The notes under the pieces: model-generated
Databases searched by the model: none
Told to the model about the DNA's origin: nothing
The model's input: only the letters and a program-made list of their open reading frames with translations
Assembly: GCF_016595245.1 (NCBI RefSeq)
Contig: NZ_JAENHM010000049.1
Coordinates: 21,499 to 85,498 of the forward strand
DNA length: 64,000 bases
Direction of reading: 5' to 3'
DNA from: Azospirillum endophyticum
GTDB lineage: Bacteria > Pseudomonadota > Alphaproteobacteria > Azospirillales > Azospirillaceae
Shown here: positions 26,656-36,005 of the stretch, one piece after another
How the letters are laid out: each line of letters opens with the position of its first letter
Numbering within the stretch: position 1 is the first letter of the stretch
Program-made: the position numbers and the translations under genes

Positions 26656-27269
26656 CAGGCACTCTCCCCGGCATGGCCGGTCAGGAAATCGGCGAAGCGC
26701 GCGGCGGACGGCAGGGCGGCGGCGGCGAAGCCCTGCTCCGCCACGCCTTCGCCGCCCAGCGTCCACCAGCGGCAGCCGGAGGCGGCCTCCGCGCCGCCCC
26801 CCGGCGAAACGGGTTGCGGCACCGACAGGGCGGCGACGGAACCGACGAAGGCCTCGACGTCCAGCGTGTGGGTCAGGACGGACAGGGCCAGATCCTCGGC
26901 CGCCTCGAACCACGCACCGTCCGCCTCCAGGCCAGCGACACCGGAGCCGGGATCGAGCAGGGCGACCAGGGTCAGCGGGAAATGCCGTCCCGCCTTGTCG
27001 ACGCTGGGCATCATCACGCCGGCCGCCGCCTGCGGCCCGCAGACCCCGGCTTCCAGCGCGAAGCGCCAGATCGGCGCGTTGAGGTAGCGGTCGAGCCAAG
27101 CCTCGCCGAGCGCGGCGCGGCTGGCCTGCAGCCCGTCGAGCAGCCACTCGTGCCAGGGATCGGCGAAGCTGCGCGGCAGCCCGCGCAGCAGGAAGTCGCC
27201 GCGCGCCGGCAGCTTGCCGAAACAGCCGGCGGTTCCCGTCACCGGCTGCGCCATCACAGGCTGTCCCAT
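26655..27269 (-). CDS. tagF: T6SS-associated protein TagF/ImpM
   Basis: The 204-residue protein begins with the family signature 'GCFGKLPARGDFLLRGLP'. It contains 'WHEWLLDGLQASRAALGEAWLDRYLNAPIWRFALEAG' (in parts) and 'GVMMPSVDKAGRHFPLTL'. TagF proteins repress T6SS assembly post-translationally, often by binding Fha. ATG 27269 overlaps the tssM stop (TGATG); ATGs at 27287 and 27254 are also possible. In Agrobacterium TagF is fused to the PppA phosphatase. Here it is TagF alone. Confidence 0.9.
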   Translation of the reverse strand: MGQPVMAQPVTGTAGCFGKLPARGDFLLRGLPRSFADPWHEWLLDGLQASRAALGEAWLDRYLNAPIWRFALEAGVCGPQAAAGVMMPSVDKAGRHFPLTLVALLDPGSGVAGLEADGAWFEAAEDLALSVLTHTLDVEAFVGSVAALSVPQPVSPGGGAEAASGCRWWTLGGEGVAEQGFAAAALPSAARFADFLTGHAGESA

Positions 27270-30200
27270 CACAGACTGTCCGGGCATCGGAAGTCCTTGA
27301 TGTCGCGGATCGAGAAGGGATTGACGGCGCTGGTCATCCGCACGTCGAAACCGGCCGACTTGCCGGCGGCACCGAAGCTGAGCGGGATGCGGTCGGGCAC
27401 CGCCCCCTTGCGGCCGCGGTTGGCGTCCAGCGTGCGGAACCACGCCCAGCTTCCGGTGCGCTGGGTCATCTCCGGCGGTTCGGTCGGCAGGCCGGTGAAG
27501 GTGACGCGCAGGTCGCCCGCCCCGCCCGGCTTCGGCCATTGCAGCCCCTGCGCCAGCGTGGCGTTGCGGGCGAAGGTCAGCCGCTGGCCGTCGATGTCGA
27601 GATCGACCTGCTCCACCCCCGGACCGAGATAGGTCGGGCGCAGTTCGAAGCGCAGCGAGGGGGCGCGGCCGCCATCGGGGAAGAAGGCGTCGCGGATCAT
27701 CGCCGCATGCTGGAAGGCCGGCAGGACCGCGGCGGGAATGCCGAGCTCGGCGGCCGACGGCTGCCAGCGCCAGGGCTCCTTGGTCGTGTCGACGAAGGGG
27801 CGCAGCCGGTTGGCGAAGAAGCCGTCGATCAGCCCGCCGGGCGCGAAGAGCCGGGCGAAATCATCCATCCCGACATCGGCCGAGGCCCCCCGGACGAAGG
27901 GGTAGCGGTTGTCGAGCGCGCGGCGGCACCAGGGCAGCACCGTGCTCTGCCATTCGGCATTGATCTGCGAGCGCGCGCCGCTCAGCGTCCGCGCCGTCCC
28001 CTGCTCCACCAGCTCCTCGGTCCAGCGGCGCACCGGCTGCGGGTAATAGGCGACGTCGGTGGAGAGCTTCTGGAAGACCTCGCCGCCGCCGTTGGCCGCC
28101 AGATCGAACAGCTTCTGCCCGCCGCCCGAGCCCAGCGACAGCCGGGCCAGCACGGAATGCACGCCCTCGAGCTGGCGCAGCAGCTCCTCCAGCCGGGCGT
28201 TGCCGCTGTTGCGGGTGAAGTCGTTCAGCGGACGGAAGCGGTCGTCGACCATCTGGGTGACCAGCTTGGCGACGCCGCTGTCGGCCGCCGCCGCGGCGAC
28301 GGCGGCGACGGCCGGCGGAGTGCCGGCCGGCGCCTCCGGCAGGCGCTGCAGAGTCGTCTCGGTCGCCACCGCGGCCAGCAGCTTCTGCAATGGGGAACTG
28401 CGGCCGGACAGGATGTTGACCTCTTCGGACAGCGCCTGCGGGTTGGCCGCCGGCACCAGGGTGATGTCGTTCAGCAACGCGTCCCAGCGCCCGGCATAGT
28501 CGCGCAGGTACAGCGTCAGCGCCGCCGTCTCCAGCTCCGGCCCGGCCTCCTCGCCGCGCGGCGGGCCGAGCAGCCAGCTGAGGTCGCGCACCGTCCGCGT
28601 CGCCGCCGGCAGCCCCGGCAGCATCACGGTGGTGAAGCCCTGCAACGTATAGAAACCCGGAACGCCGTCGCTGAACCGCGCGCCGGAGGAGCGGCGGAAC
28701 ACCCGGTCGCCTTCCGGCCCGGCCTGGTCCGACGGGCGCCAGTCCGGCAGCTTGCGCGCCGCCTCGCCGTCGCGGACGGCGGCATAGGCGCGGGCGGCCA
28801 GCGGCGTGCGCGCCAGCACCTCGCGCGACTGCCGGACCAGCTCGGCGTCCAGATTGGCCTTGGGCAGGCCGGCGGGGGCGCCCAGCCCGGCATCGATGTG
28901 GCCGAGGACCGCCTTGGTCTCGTCCTCGCCGGCCGGCGGCGAAACGCGGCGCAGCCAGCCGGCGGTCCAGGCCTTGACCTCGTCGCCGTTGACCGGACCG
29001 GCGCCGCCCAGCATGAGGTAGAGGCGCAGCAGCGCCTCCACCGCCGGGGCGTCGTCGGCGGTCAGCCGGTCGCGCAGGTCGCGCTGCACCCGCACCAGAA
29101 GCCGCGGCACCAGCAGCCCGTTGACCGCGCGGCGGTAGAGACCGTCGCCGGCCTCCTCCAGCTTGTCGCCCTGGTAGAGGCCGAAATCGAGGGCCAGCTT
29201 CTGCTTCAGCGCCAGCGTGTCGTGGCCGGCCGGCAGGGCACGCAGCTCGTTCAGCACCGGCAGGACGCGGCGGATGTCGTCGTCGGCGACGGTTCCGGCG
29301 GCCAGCGCCTCCGCCTTCGGACGATAGGCGTCGACCGCCTGCTGTTCGCGGTCGATCAGCCCGGCGTTGCCGAGATAGCTGGCGACCCAGACGGCGGTGG
29401 CGGCGACGGTGACCAGGCCGAACAGGCTGTAGGCGATGCGCGGGATCCAGACGCGGCGCCGCTCCGCCGCCGGGTCGAAGCCGACCATGTTGGCTTCGCG
29501 GAACACCAGGTCGTTCAGCAGGCCGCCGAGGAAATAGCTGCGCTGCTGCCCGGCGGCGACGGCGCCGCCGCGGAAGGGGGCCGCCGGCAGGCCGAAGCTC
29601 TCGGCCAGCCCGCCGATCAGCCGGTCGATCTGCGTGCCTTCCTGGGTGCCGCTGGTGAAATAGACGCCGCGCAGCCGCAGCGCCGGCTCGTAGCGGTTGG
29701 CCTTGAAGGCGGCGGCGACGAAGTCGAGCAGCGGTTCCTTCAGCGAGGCGAGCTGCGACGGGAAGGCGAAGATGGCGCCGCGGCGTTCCTGCGCATGTTC
29801 CTGCTGGATGCGGTCGACGGCGCGGGCCGAGAGCCGGCCGGCGATGCCGTCGAGTTCGCTGCCCAGCGTCGCCATGCCGGCGTCGCCCAGCTCGCTTTCG
29901 GCCGCCGGCAGGGTGACGCCGACGATCTGCCGGCGCTCGTCGCGGTTCAGGTCGTGGAAGAACTCGTTGAAGCCGGCGATCAAATCGGCCTTGGTCAGCA
30001 GCAGGTAGACCGGCGCCTTGACCTTCAGGGTCTCGTACAGCTCGCGCAGGCGGCGGCGGATGGCGGCGGCATGCTGCGCCCGCTCCTCCGGCCCGGCGGC
30101 GGCGAGGTCGGGGACGGCCATCGCCACCAGCACGCCGTTGATCGGCTGGCGCGAGCGCGCGTCCTTCAGCAGCTTCAGGAAAGCGCCCCAGCCGGTCTGG

Positions 30201-30778
30201 TCGACCGCCTCGTGGCTGTCCTGGGTGGTGTAGCGGCCGGCGGTGTCGAGGAAGATCGCCTCGTCGGCGAACCACCAGTCGCACTGGCGGGTGCCGCCGA
30301 CGCCCTTCAGCGGCCTGCCGCCGGTCTGCTCGGCCAGCGGGAAGTTCAGGCCGCTCTTCAGCAGCGCCGTGGTCTTGCCGGCGCCGGGCGGGCCGATGAT
30401 GACGTACCAGGGGGTGCCGTAGAGATAGCCGTCGCCCAGGCCGCGCTGCTTGCGCCCGGCCTTCAGCAGGGCGAGAGATTCGGCGAAGGTCTTGCGCAGG
30501 CCGGCGACCTCGTCGGCCTGGTCCATCGCCGCCATGCGGGCCGCGTCGGTGCCGCCGGTCAGTTCCGCCGTCATCCGCTCCTCGGCCTTGGCGTCACGCC
30601 GCTTCAGCAGCAGCAGCACGACGACCAGGATCGGGAAGGGAACCGCGGCGGCGACCGCCAGCCAGGGCATCTCCAGCCCGGCCAGCGGCGCCAGCAGCGC
30701 GATCAGCGCCGCCGCGATCACCGCACCGATGAAGCCCAGCACTGCGCGGGAGAGCAAGATGGCGGTCAGCCGACTCAT
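27269..30778 (-). CDS. tssM: T6SS membrane-complex ATPase-like protein TssM (IcmF)
   Basis: The 1169-residue inner-membrane protein spans to the periplasm. Two N-terminal TM helices (about 12-32 and 38-58) precede a cytoplasmic GTPase-like domain with Walker A 129-GPPGAGKTT-137, 'WWFADEAIFLDTAGRY' (Walker B/G3) and 'LLTKADLI'. A third TM (about 440-465) leads to the large periplasmic IcmF-related and C-terminal domains ('FELRPTYLGPGVEQVDLDIDGQ', in parts). Length is normal and Walker A is intact. It forms the TssLM envelope pair with the gene 82 nt upstream. TssJ, its usual lipoprotein partner, is not in the window. Confidence 0.95.
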   Translation of the reverse strand: MSRLTAILLSRAVLGFIGAVIAAALIALLAPLAGLEMPWLAVAAAVPFPILVVVLLLLKRRDAKAEERMTAELTGGTDAARMAAMDQADEVAGLRKTFAESLALLKAGRKQRGLGDGYLYGTPWYVIIGPPGAGKTTALLKSGLNFPLAEQTGGRPLKGVGGTRQCDWWFADEAIFLDTAGRYTTQDSHEAVDQTGWGAFLKLLKDARSRQPINGVLVAMAVPDLAAAGPEERAQHAAAIRRRLRELYETLKVKAPVYLLLTKADLIAGFNEFFHDLNRDERRQIVGVTLPAAESELGDAGMATLGSELDGIAGRLSARAVDRIQQEHAQERRGAIFAFPSQLASLKEPLLDFVAAAFKANRYEPALRLRGVYFTSGTQEGTQIDRLIGGLAESFGLPAAPFRGGAVAAGQQRSYFLGGLLNDLVFREANMVGFDPAAERRRVWIPRIAYSLFGLVTVAATAVWVASYLGNAGLIDREQQAVDAYRPKAEALAAGTVADDDIRRVLPVLNELRALPAGHDTLALKQKLALDFGLYQGDKLEEAGDGLYRRAVNGLLVPRLLVRVQRDLRDRLTADDAPAVEALLRLYLMLGGAGPVNGDEVKAWTAGWLRRVSPPAGEDETKAVLGHIDAGLGAPAGLPKANLDAELVRQSREVLARTPLAARAYAAVRDGEAARKLPDWRPSDQAGPEGDRVFRRSSGARFSDGVPGFYTLQGFTTVMLPGLPAATRTVRDLSWLLGPPRGEEAGPELETAALTLYLRDYAGRWDALLNDITLVPAANPQALSEEVNILSGRSSPLQKLLAAVATETTLQRLPEAPAGTPPAVAAVAAAAADSGVAKLVTQMVDDRFRPLNDFTRNSGNARLEELLRQLEGVHSVLARLSLGSGGGQKLFDLAANGGGEVFQKLSTDVAYYPQPVRRWTEELVEQGTARTLSGARSQINAEWQSTVLPWCRRALDNRYPFVRGASADVGMDDFARLFAPGGLIDGFFANRLRPFVDTTKEPWRWQPSAAELGIPAAVLPAFQHAAMIRDAFFPDGGRAPSLRFELRPTYLGPGVEQVDLDIDGQRLTFARNATLAQGLQWPKPGGAGDLRVTFTGLPTEPPEMTQRTGSWAWFRTLDANRGRKGAVPDRIPLSFGAAGKSAGFDVRMTSAVNPFSIRDIKDFRCPDSL

Positions 30779-30860
30779 TCCGATACCCCTGTCCCTGATC
30801 TTTCTTCGGCCGCGATCTCGTCTTCGGCCGCCGGCACCGCCCCCAAGGGGGCGGATCCGC

Positions 30861-32249
30861 TCACTTCTTGAGGATGATGTCGATCCGGCGGTTCGCCGCG
30901 CGGCCTTCGGCGGTGTCGTTGGGGGCGACCGGCTCGGTGTCGGCCTTGCCCTCCGCCTTCATGCGGGACTTGTCGGCGAACAGCGGATCGAATTCCGCCA
31001 TCACCGATTCGGCGCGCGCCTTCGACAGGTGCCAGTTCGACGGGAAGCGCAGCCGCCCGCCGCCGGTCATCGGCACGTTGTCGGTGTGGCCGGTGATCAG
31101 CACCGCCCCCGGCTCCTCCGCCACGGCGCGGCCGACGCGCAGGACCGATGCCCGCACCTTGTCGTTCAGGCTGGCGCTGCCGCTGGCGAACAAGTTGTTG
31201 CCGCGCATGCGCACGGTGACCGACAGCGCGTCCTCCGTCACCTCGACCAGCCCTTCGGCGATCTCCGGCTCCAGGAACTTGCGCACGCGCTGGACCTGGG
31301 TGGTCTGCGGCGGGGGCGGCGGGGCGATCTGCGGCGGCGGCGGGGCGGCTTCGGCCAGCTTGACCGGCGGCGGCGTCTCGATCACCACGCCGCCATGCGG
31401 CGGCAGGCCGCCCATGCCGGCGAACAAACGGTCCGACGCGCCGTTCAGCAGGAAGCTGAGGCCCAGGAACAGCAGCAGCAGGAACAGCGCCGTGCCGGCC
31501 CCGGTCACCCAGACCGGCAGCGAGCTGCGCGGCGGACGGTAGTCCATCGCCAGCGCCGCGGCGTTCGGGCAGAGGATGCGGTCGGCGTAGCCGCGGTGCT
31601 TGACCAGGATGTTGTAGACGTCCTCGCGGATGCGGGCATGCTCGCTGTCCTGGCGGCCGGCGACGCGGTAGCGGCCGCGGAAGCCCAGCGACAGGCAGAG
31701 ATACATCAGCTCCAGCAGGTCGCCGTATTTGCCCGGATCCTGGCGGGCCGAGGCGAGCCGGTCATAGAACTGATCGCCGCCGACCACGTTCTTGTGGAAC
31801 ATGCTGGTGACGTTCTGACGCGTCCAGGAGCTCTGGCTGCCCCAGGGCGAATTCAGCACGATGTCGTCGATCAGCGCGCAGAGCGCGTAATGCGCCGTCG
31901 CCTGGGTCGCCGAGTCCAGCCCGGACTTCGTCACCCAATGCTGGAAGTCGCGCAGGGCCGAGATCACCCGCTGGCGCAGCGATTCGAGGTCGGGCACCTC
32001 GGTCACGTCGTTCAGCCGGGCCGCCAGCAGCAGCACCGGCGAGGCGGCGGCGGCCAGCGGCGAGCGCGCGGCGAAGATGCCGGCGAGCGCCGGCCCGGGA
32101 ACCCCGACCGCTTCCACCCGCGGCGCCGACGGATCCCCGCCGGCCGACCCTCCGGATGCGGCCGACCGCCGGCCGCCCGGCGTCGGCATCAGAACCGTGC
32201 GTTCCGTCTCCGGTCCGGGCTTGCCGCCGAACTCATCGCCGCCTTCCAT
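30861..32249 (-). CDS. tssL: T6SS membrane protein TssL (DotU) with OmpA-like peptidoglycan-binding domain
   Basis: The 462-residue protein starts with a ~60-residue disordered N-terminus. The DotU cytoplasmic domain follows (about 70-240: 'ALRDFQHWVTKSG', 'YALCALIDDIVLNSPWG', 'FYDRLASARQDPGKYGDLLELMYLCLSLGFRGRY' in parts), then one TM helix (about 250-272). After a Pro-rich stalk comes an OmpA/MotB domain with 'LITGHTDNVPM', 'SNWHLSKARAESVM' and 'NRRIDIIL'. The C-terminal fusion anchors the complex to peptidoglycan. ATG 32249 with GGGGTGG upstream is preferred over GTG 32255. Confidence 0.94.
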   Translation of the reverse strand: MEGGDEFGGKPGPETERTVLMPTPGGRRSAASGGSAGGDPSAPRVEAVGVPGPALAGIFAARSPLAAAASPVLLLAARLNDVTEVPDLESLRQRVISALRDFQHWVTKSGLDSATQATAHYALCALIDDIVLNSPWGSQSSWTRQNVTSMFHKNVVGGDQFYDRLASARQDPGKYGDLLELMYLCLSLGFRGRYRVAGRQDSEHARIREDVYNILVKHRGYADRILCPNAAALAMDYRPPRSSLPVWVTGAGTALFLLLLFLGLSFLLNGASDRLFAGMGGLPPHGGVVIETPPPVKLAEAAPPPPQIAPPPPPQTTQVQRVRKFLEPEIAEGLVEVTEDALSVTVRMRGNNLFASGSASLNDKVRASVLRVGRAVAEEPGAVLITGHTDNVPMTGGGRLRFPSNWHLSKARAESVMAEFDPLFADKSRMKAEGKADTEPVAPNDTAEGRAANRRIDIILKK

Positions 32250-32414
32250 GTCCACCCCAATCCACGCGCCGTTCCGGAAGCGGTCCGGCCGTCCTTTCCC
32301 AGCACTTTGAACGAACCAACCGACGTTAATCTAGCCATTTTTCGGCGAGGATTCCGGGGGATGAACCACGATAGGTCATATGCCCCGGCACCTCCGAACG
32401 CCGCCAAGCCGGCG

Positions 32415-35400
32415 TTATTGCTGTGCAGCCTGCGGCGCCGCCAGCGGGAAGGGGTTCAGCTCGTTGCCGCCGGTCTTGAAGATGGCGGACTGGTGCCACT
32501 TCTTCTCCCGCGCCAGACGCGGGACCGCGCGGTTCACGTATTGGCCGAGCGTCAGGTTGTAGATCGCCTCGTCCCCCGGCAGCAGGGCCTTGCCCTTCAG
32601 CCCCTCCAGCACCGCATGGGCGAAGATGCCGTTGCGGCCGTCGTAGCTGTCCAGCGCCTCCTCCTGCTCCGACGAGGCGGCCAGCAGGTAGCGCTGCCCC
32701 ATGTCCTGGTACAGCTTGTCGACCGTGCCGGCCGACACCGCGCCCGAATGGCAGGTGTCGAGCATCACCAGCACGTTGCGGGCGGAAATGGCGCTGACCA
32801 GCCGGTTCAGGTCCTTCTCCGACAGCCCTTCGCGGAAGATCGCCTCGGGGGTGGCGGCGGTCACGTCCTGGGTGATGAAATGGTAGAGCTTGACCGACGG
32901 ATCCTTCGGCGACGGCACGATCACGCCGTGACCGGCGAGGTAGAGGACGACGGTATCGTCCTCGCGCGCGTTGGCGGCCAGCGCCTCCAGCCCGGACACG
33001 ACGGCGTCCCGGCTCGCCTGCTCGTCATAGAGCGTGGTGGACAGCGCCAGCGACTGTTCCCGGTCGTAGCCGACGGGAATGCGGCCGCGCAGCGCCTCGG
33101 CGAAGGAGGTGGCGTCGGCGCGGGCGAAGCGCAGCTGCGTCCCCGCCGGCCGGTACTTGTCGATGCCGACGACGAAGGTGATCAGCCGCGGCGCCGACGA
33201 TGCGGCCCGCTGCCCCTTGTCCTGCGGCGCACCGTCGGCGACCTCGGCCGGCTTGGGCAGGACGAAATCGACCAGCGCCGAGCGTTCGTAGATCGCGTCG
33301 GACCCGTTGTAGGCGCGGATCTGCACGCGGTTGCTGCCGGGGTCGAGCCGGACGGTGCTGACGCGCTCCTCCGGGGGTGCCGGGGGCTGGTCCTTGGAAC
33401 CGTCCGCCGGCGATTGCGGCTGCGGCTGTGCGGCGGCCTGCGCCGCCGGCTGGGGAGCCGGCGGCGTGACGGCCTGGGCGGCGGGCGCCGGCTCCTTGGC
33501 ACGGGCAAAGGCGCGGGACTTGTCCTGGCCGCTGACGTTGCGGCCGTTACGGAACAGGTCGACCGACCCGATGCCGCCGCCGGTGTCGGCCAGGCGGTAG
33601 CGCAGGCGGACCGCGCCGATCCCCTCCGGCAGGGCGACGGTCAGGCGCGGCTCCTCCGCCGCGACATCCAGATCGGTCTGCTGCGGACCGCCCTTGCCGT
33701 CGGCCTGATTCGCGGCCTGCACGCCGCCCTGCGCCCCGCCCTGCGAGGCCGGCTTCGGCGGCGCCGGCACGGCCATTTTCGCCGGCGCCGGCTGCGGTGC
33801 GGGCTCCTTGGCCCGGGCAAAGGCGCGGCTGACCGGGGTCATGTCCAGCGGATGGCAGGTTTCGGCATCGGCCGAGACGGAAGCCGGTGCGGACGGCGTC
33901 GCGGGAGCCGGTGCCGGAACGGCGGCGGCAGGAGCGGCTGGAGCGGCCTGGCTCCCCGCCTGCGCCTCCGCGGCACCGGTGCCGAGCGCCAAGCCGCGGG
34001 ATGCCGCGGGCACGGTGCAATAGTCCAGCAGGGTCACCTGCGGGCGGCGCTGGGTCAGCAGGCGGATGTCACCGATGGCGGACAGGCGTGCCGCGATCTC
34101 CGCTTGCCCGGTCTGGCGCAGCTTGTCGCGCACCAGTTCGGGGGCGTCGAACACGCGGTAGACCTGCTTGAACTCCACCCACTGGCTGCCCTTCTTCTTC
34201 GGGTCGTTCAGGTGGAAGCCGACCAGGGTCTCGCCGCCGCTCTCGGAATGGTCGAAGAAGGCCTCCGGCGTCCACAGCACCCAGCGGCGGCCGTCGCGGT
34301 GCGGGAACAGCGCCGCCAGCTCCTCCAGCGGGCGGGCGCCGCCCGACAGGGCGTACCAGCGCAGCGTGCCGTCGCCCAGCGCCGCCACGGCGACCCGGCC
34401 GTCGGCGGAGGCGACGACGCCCCACACCGCCGCCGGCACCTCGGCGCGGGCAAGCTCGGCCCCGGCGGAATCGAGCAGGCGCAGGCTGAACTCGCCGCCC
34501 AGCAGGACGCGGCGCTGTGCCCCCAGCACGGTGACGCTGCGCGCCCATTCGCCGCTGTCCAGCTTCACCGGCTGGCCGTTGACCTTGGGCGTGCGGGTGT
34601 TGCGCCAGTCGGCGACACCGATCCCCGGCCCATCGGCGGTCGGACGGTTCAGGCCGGGCAGCGGATCGGGCGCGGTGGTCAGGCTGCGGGCCAGCACGTC
34701 AAAGCGCATCGGCCGGCGGCCGCCCTGCTCCATGCCGAATTCCAGCACCAGCCCGTCGTCGGACAGGCCGAAGCGGCCGAGATGGATGTCGCGGTAGTCG
34801 GCGACGTCGCCCATGCGGGCGAATTGCAGCCGGCCGGCGGAATCAATCTCTCCCCAGCCGGGATCGGCAGCGGCGAAGGCCACCCCGCCGCCCGGCAGGG
34901 CCAGCAGATGCGTCACGGAATCGCGCGCCGCGGCGATGTCGGCGAAGGCGCCCTTGCCCGCATCGGCCCAGCGGCGCACCACATTGCGCTTGCCGTCCTG
35001 CGTGGCGGTGCCGGCGGCGACCAGCGCGGTGCCGTCCCAGGCGACGGCGGCGAAGCTGCCGCCGGCGATGCCGGTGGTCTTGGGCGACCAGCGCGTCTTC
35101 AGGTCGGTGCCGGACAGCACGTCGACCCGGGTCTGGTCGGCATAGCCGACGGCCAGCAGCGTGCCGTCGGGCGAGAAAGAAACCGAATAGGGCAGTCCGC
35201 TGCCCGGCTTGCGCTTGAGCTTCGGCTTGAAGGCGGCGTCATAGAGGCGGACGTTGCCGTCGAAGGAGGCGGTGGCGAGCCGGCCGTCGGGAGCGAAGGC
35301 CAGTGCGGACACCCGAGCCTCGTAGCCCGTATCCTCGGCGACCAGCTTGAAGCTGCCGCTGTCCCACACCCGGATGCCGGCGGTGCCGCCGAAGGCCCCG

Positions 35401-35915
35401 GCGACGAACCGCCCATCGGGAGAGATGGCGAGGTCGTTCAGCACCTGCGGCTGGCCGGGAAGCCGGGCCTTCAGCCGCTGCGCCTTCACGTCGAACAAGT
35501 AGAGCGTGACGCCATCGCCCCAGCTCGACCCGGTGTTTCCCGCCGCCACGGCCAGCGAGCCGTCGGCGGACAGGGCGACGGCATAGAGCGCCCCCTCGTC
35601 CCCCGTCTCCATCGGCACGCGCAGCACGCCGAGAGGCTCGCCGCTGTCGCGGGCCCACAGGCGCAGGGTCTTGTCGTTGGAAACGGTGGCGATCAGCCGG
35701 CCCCCGGCATCGGTGGCCAGCCGGTTGACGCGGGCGGTGTGCCCGCCGGTCTCGATCCGCAGGAAGGCGCCGGTCGATGCGTCTCCCGCCAGCGCGGCCC
35801 CGGCAAAGGCCTGGAGCGAACCCAGCAGGATGCCGAGGAATGCCCGCAGGAAAACCGCTGCGGGAGTGCCGCGCCGAAGTCGCGCGTTCGGGCGAGAGAG
35901 ACAGCCGGCCATCAT
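32415..35915 (-). CDS. WD40-repeat protein with C-terminal caspase-like (C14) peptidase domain
   Basis: This protein has about 1166 residues. An N-terminal signal/anchor ('AVFLRAFLGILLGSLQAFAGAALA') precedes a six- to seven-bladed WD40 propeller (about 60-580; blades such as 'NRLATDAGGRLIATVSNDKTLRLW'). A Pro/Ala linker and a beta-sandwich segment follow ('VRLRYRLADTGGGIGSVDLFRNG'). The caspase p20-like domain has the catalytic dyad H996 in 'YLAGHGV' and C1055 in 'LDTCHSG'. The propeller and protease are thus both exported or periplasmic. The linker repeats SRAFARAKEPAP twice and holds SRGLALGTG, a motif shared with the OmpA protein at 57075. Starts 35930 (GTG) and 35912 are also possible. 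It lies 165 nt upstream of tssL, same strand. Confidence 0.88.
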   Translation of the reverse strand: MMAGCLSRPNARLRRGTPAAVFLRAFLGILLGSLQAFAGAALAGDASTGAFLRIETGGHTARVNRLATDAGGRLIATVSNDKTLRLWARDSGEPLGVLRVPMETGDEGALYAVALSADGSLAVAAGNTGSSWGDGVTLYLFDVKAQRLKARLPGQPQVLNDLAISPDGRFVAGAFGGTAGIRVWDSGSFKLVAEDTGYEARVSALAFAPDGRLATASFDGNVRLYDAAFKPKLKRKPGSGLPYSVSFSPDGTLLAVGYADQTRVDVLSGTDLKTRWSPKTTGIAGGSFAAVAWDGTALVAAGTATQDGKRNVVRRWADAGKGAFADIAAARDSVTHLLALPGGGVAFAAADPGWGEIDSAGRLQFARMGDVADYRDIHLGRFGLSDDGLVLEFGMEQGGRRPMRFDVLARSLTTAPDPLPGLNRPTADGPGIGVADWRNTRTPKVNGQPVKLDSGEWARSVTVLGAQRRVLLGGEFSLRLLDSAGAELARAEVPAAVWGVVASADGRVAVAALGDGTLRWYALSGGARPLEELAALFPHRDGRRWVLWTPEAFFDHSESGGETLVGFHLNDPKKKGSQWVEFKQVYRVFDAPELVRDKLRQTGQAEIAARLSAIGDIRLLTQRRPQVTLLDYCTVPAASRGLALGTGAAEAQAGSQAAPAAPAAAVPAPAPATPSAPASVSADAETCHPLDMTPVSRAFARAKEPAPQPAPAKMAVPAPPKPASQGGAQGGVQAANQADGKGGPQQTDLDVAAEEPRLTVALPEGIGAVRLRYRLADTGGGIGSVDLFRNGRNVSGQDKSRAFARAKEPAPAAQAVTPPAPQPAAQAAAQPQPQSPADGSKDQPPAPPEERVSTVRLDPGSNRVQIRAYNGSDAIYERSALVDFVLPKPAEVADGAPQDKGQRAASSAPRLITFVVGIDKYRPAGTQLRFARADATSFAEALRGRIPVGYDREQSLALSTTLYDEQASRDAVVSGLEALAANAREDDTVVLYLAGHGVIVPSPKDPSVKLYHFITQDVTAATPEAIFREGLSEKDLNRLVSAISARNVLVMLDTCHSGAVSAGTVDKLYQDMGQRYLLAASSEQEEALDSYDGRNGIFAHAVLEGLKGKALLPGDEAIYNLTLGQYVNRAVPRLAREKKWHQSAIFKTGGNELNPFPLAAPQAAQQ
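33484..33832. repeat. Two near-identical 28-bp copies inside the caspase-protein linker
   Basis: Sequences around 33490-33518 and 33800-33830 are almost the same on the plus strand, sharing GGCTCCTTGGC and CGGGCAAAGGCGCGG with only about two mismatches over ~28 bp. Both encode SRAFARAKEPAP in the linker of the WD40/caspase protein, about 100 residues apart. Confidence 0.8.
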
Positions 35916-36005
35916 CCGTTCCGCTTGCACTGTGTCTTCCGGCCAGGGGTCCCATGGGGAAACCCATGGAGCCCGCGGCCGGACTGGTCCTGATCAGATA
36001 GCGCC

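Noticed and set aside
33400..34050. CRISPR-like or satellite repeat in the caspase linker region
   Set aside because: Only two spaced copies, in frame, inside a coding linker; no regular spacers.
30450..35993. Very long open plus-strand frame (over 1800 codons) opposite tssM-tssL and the WD40/caspase gene
   Set aside because: Low-complexity His/Gln/Arg/Gly translation with no family match; it is the antisense shadow of well-recognised minus-strand genes in GC-rich DNA.
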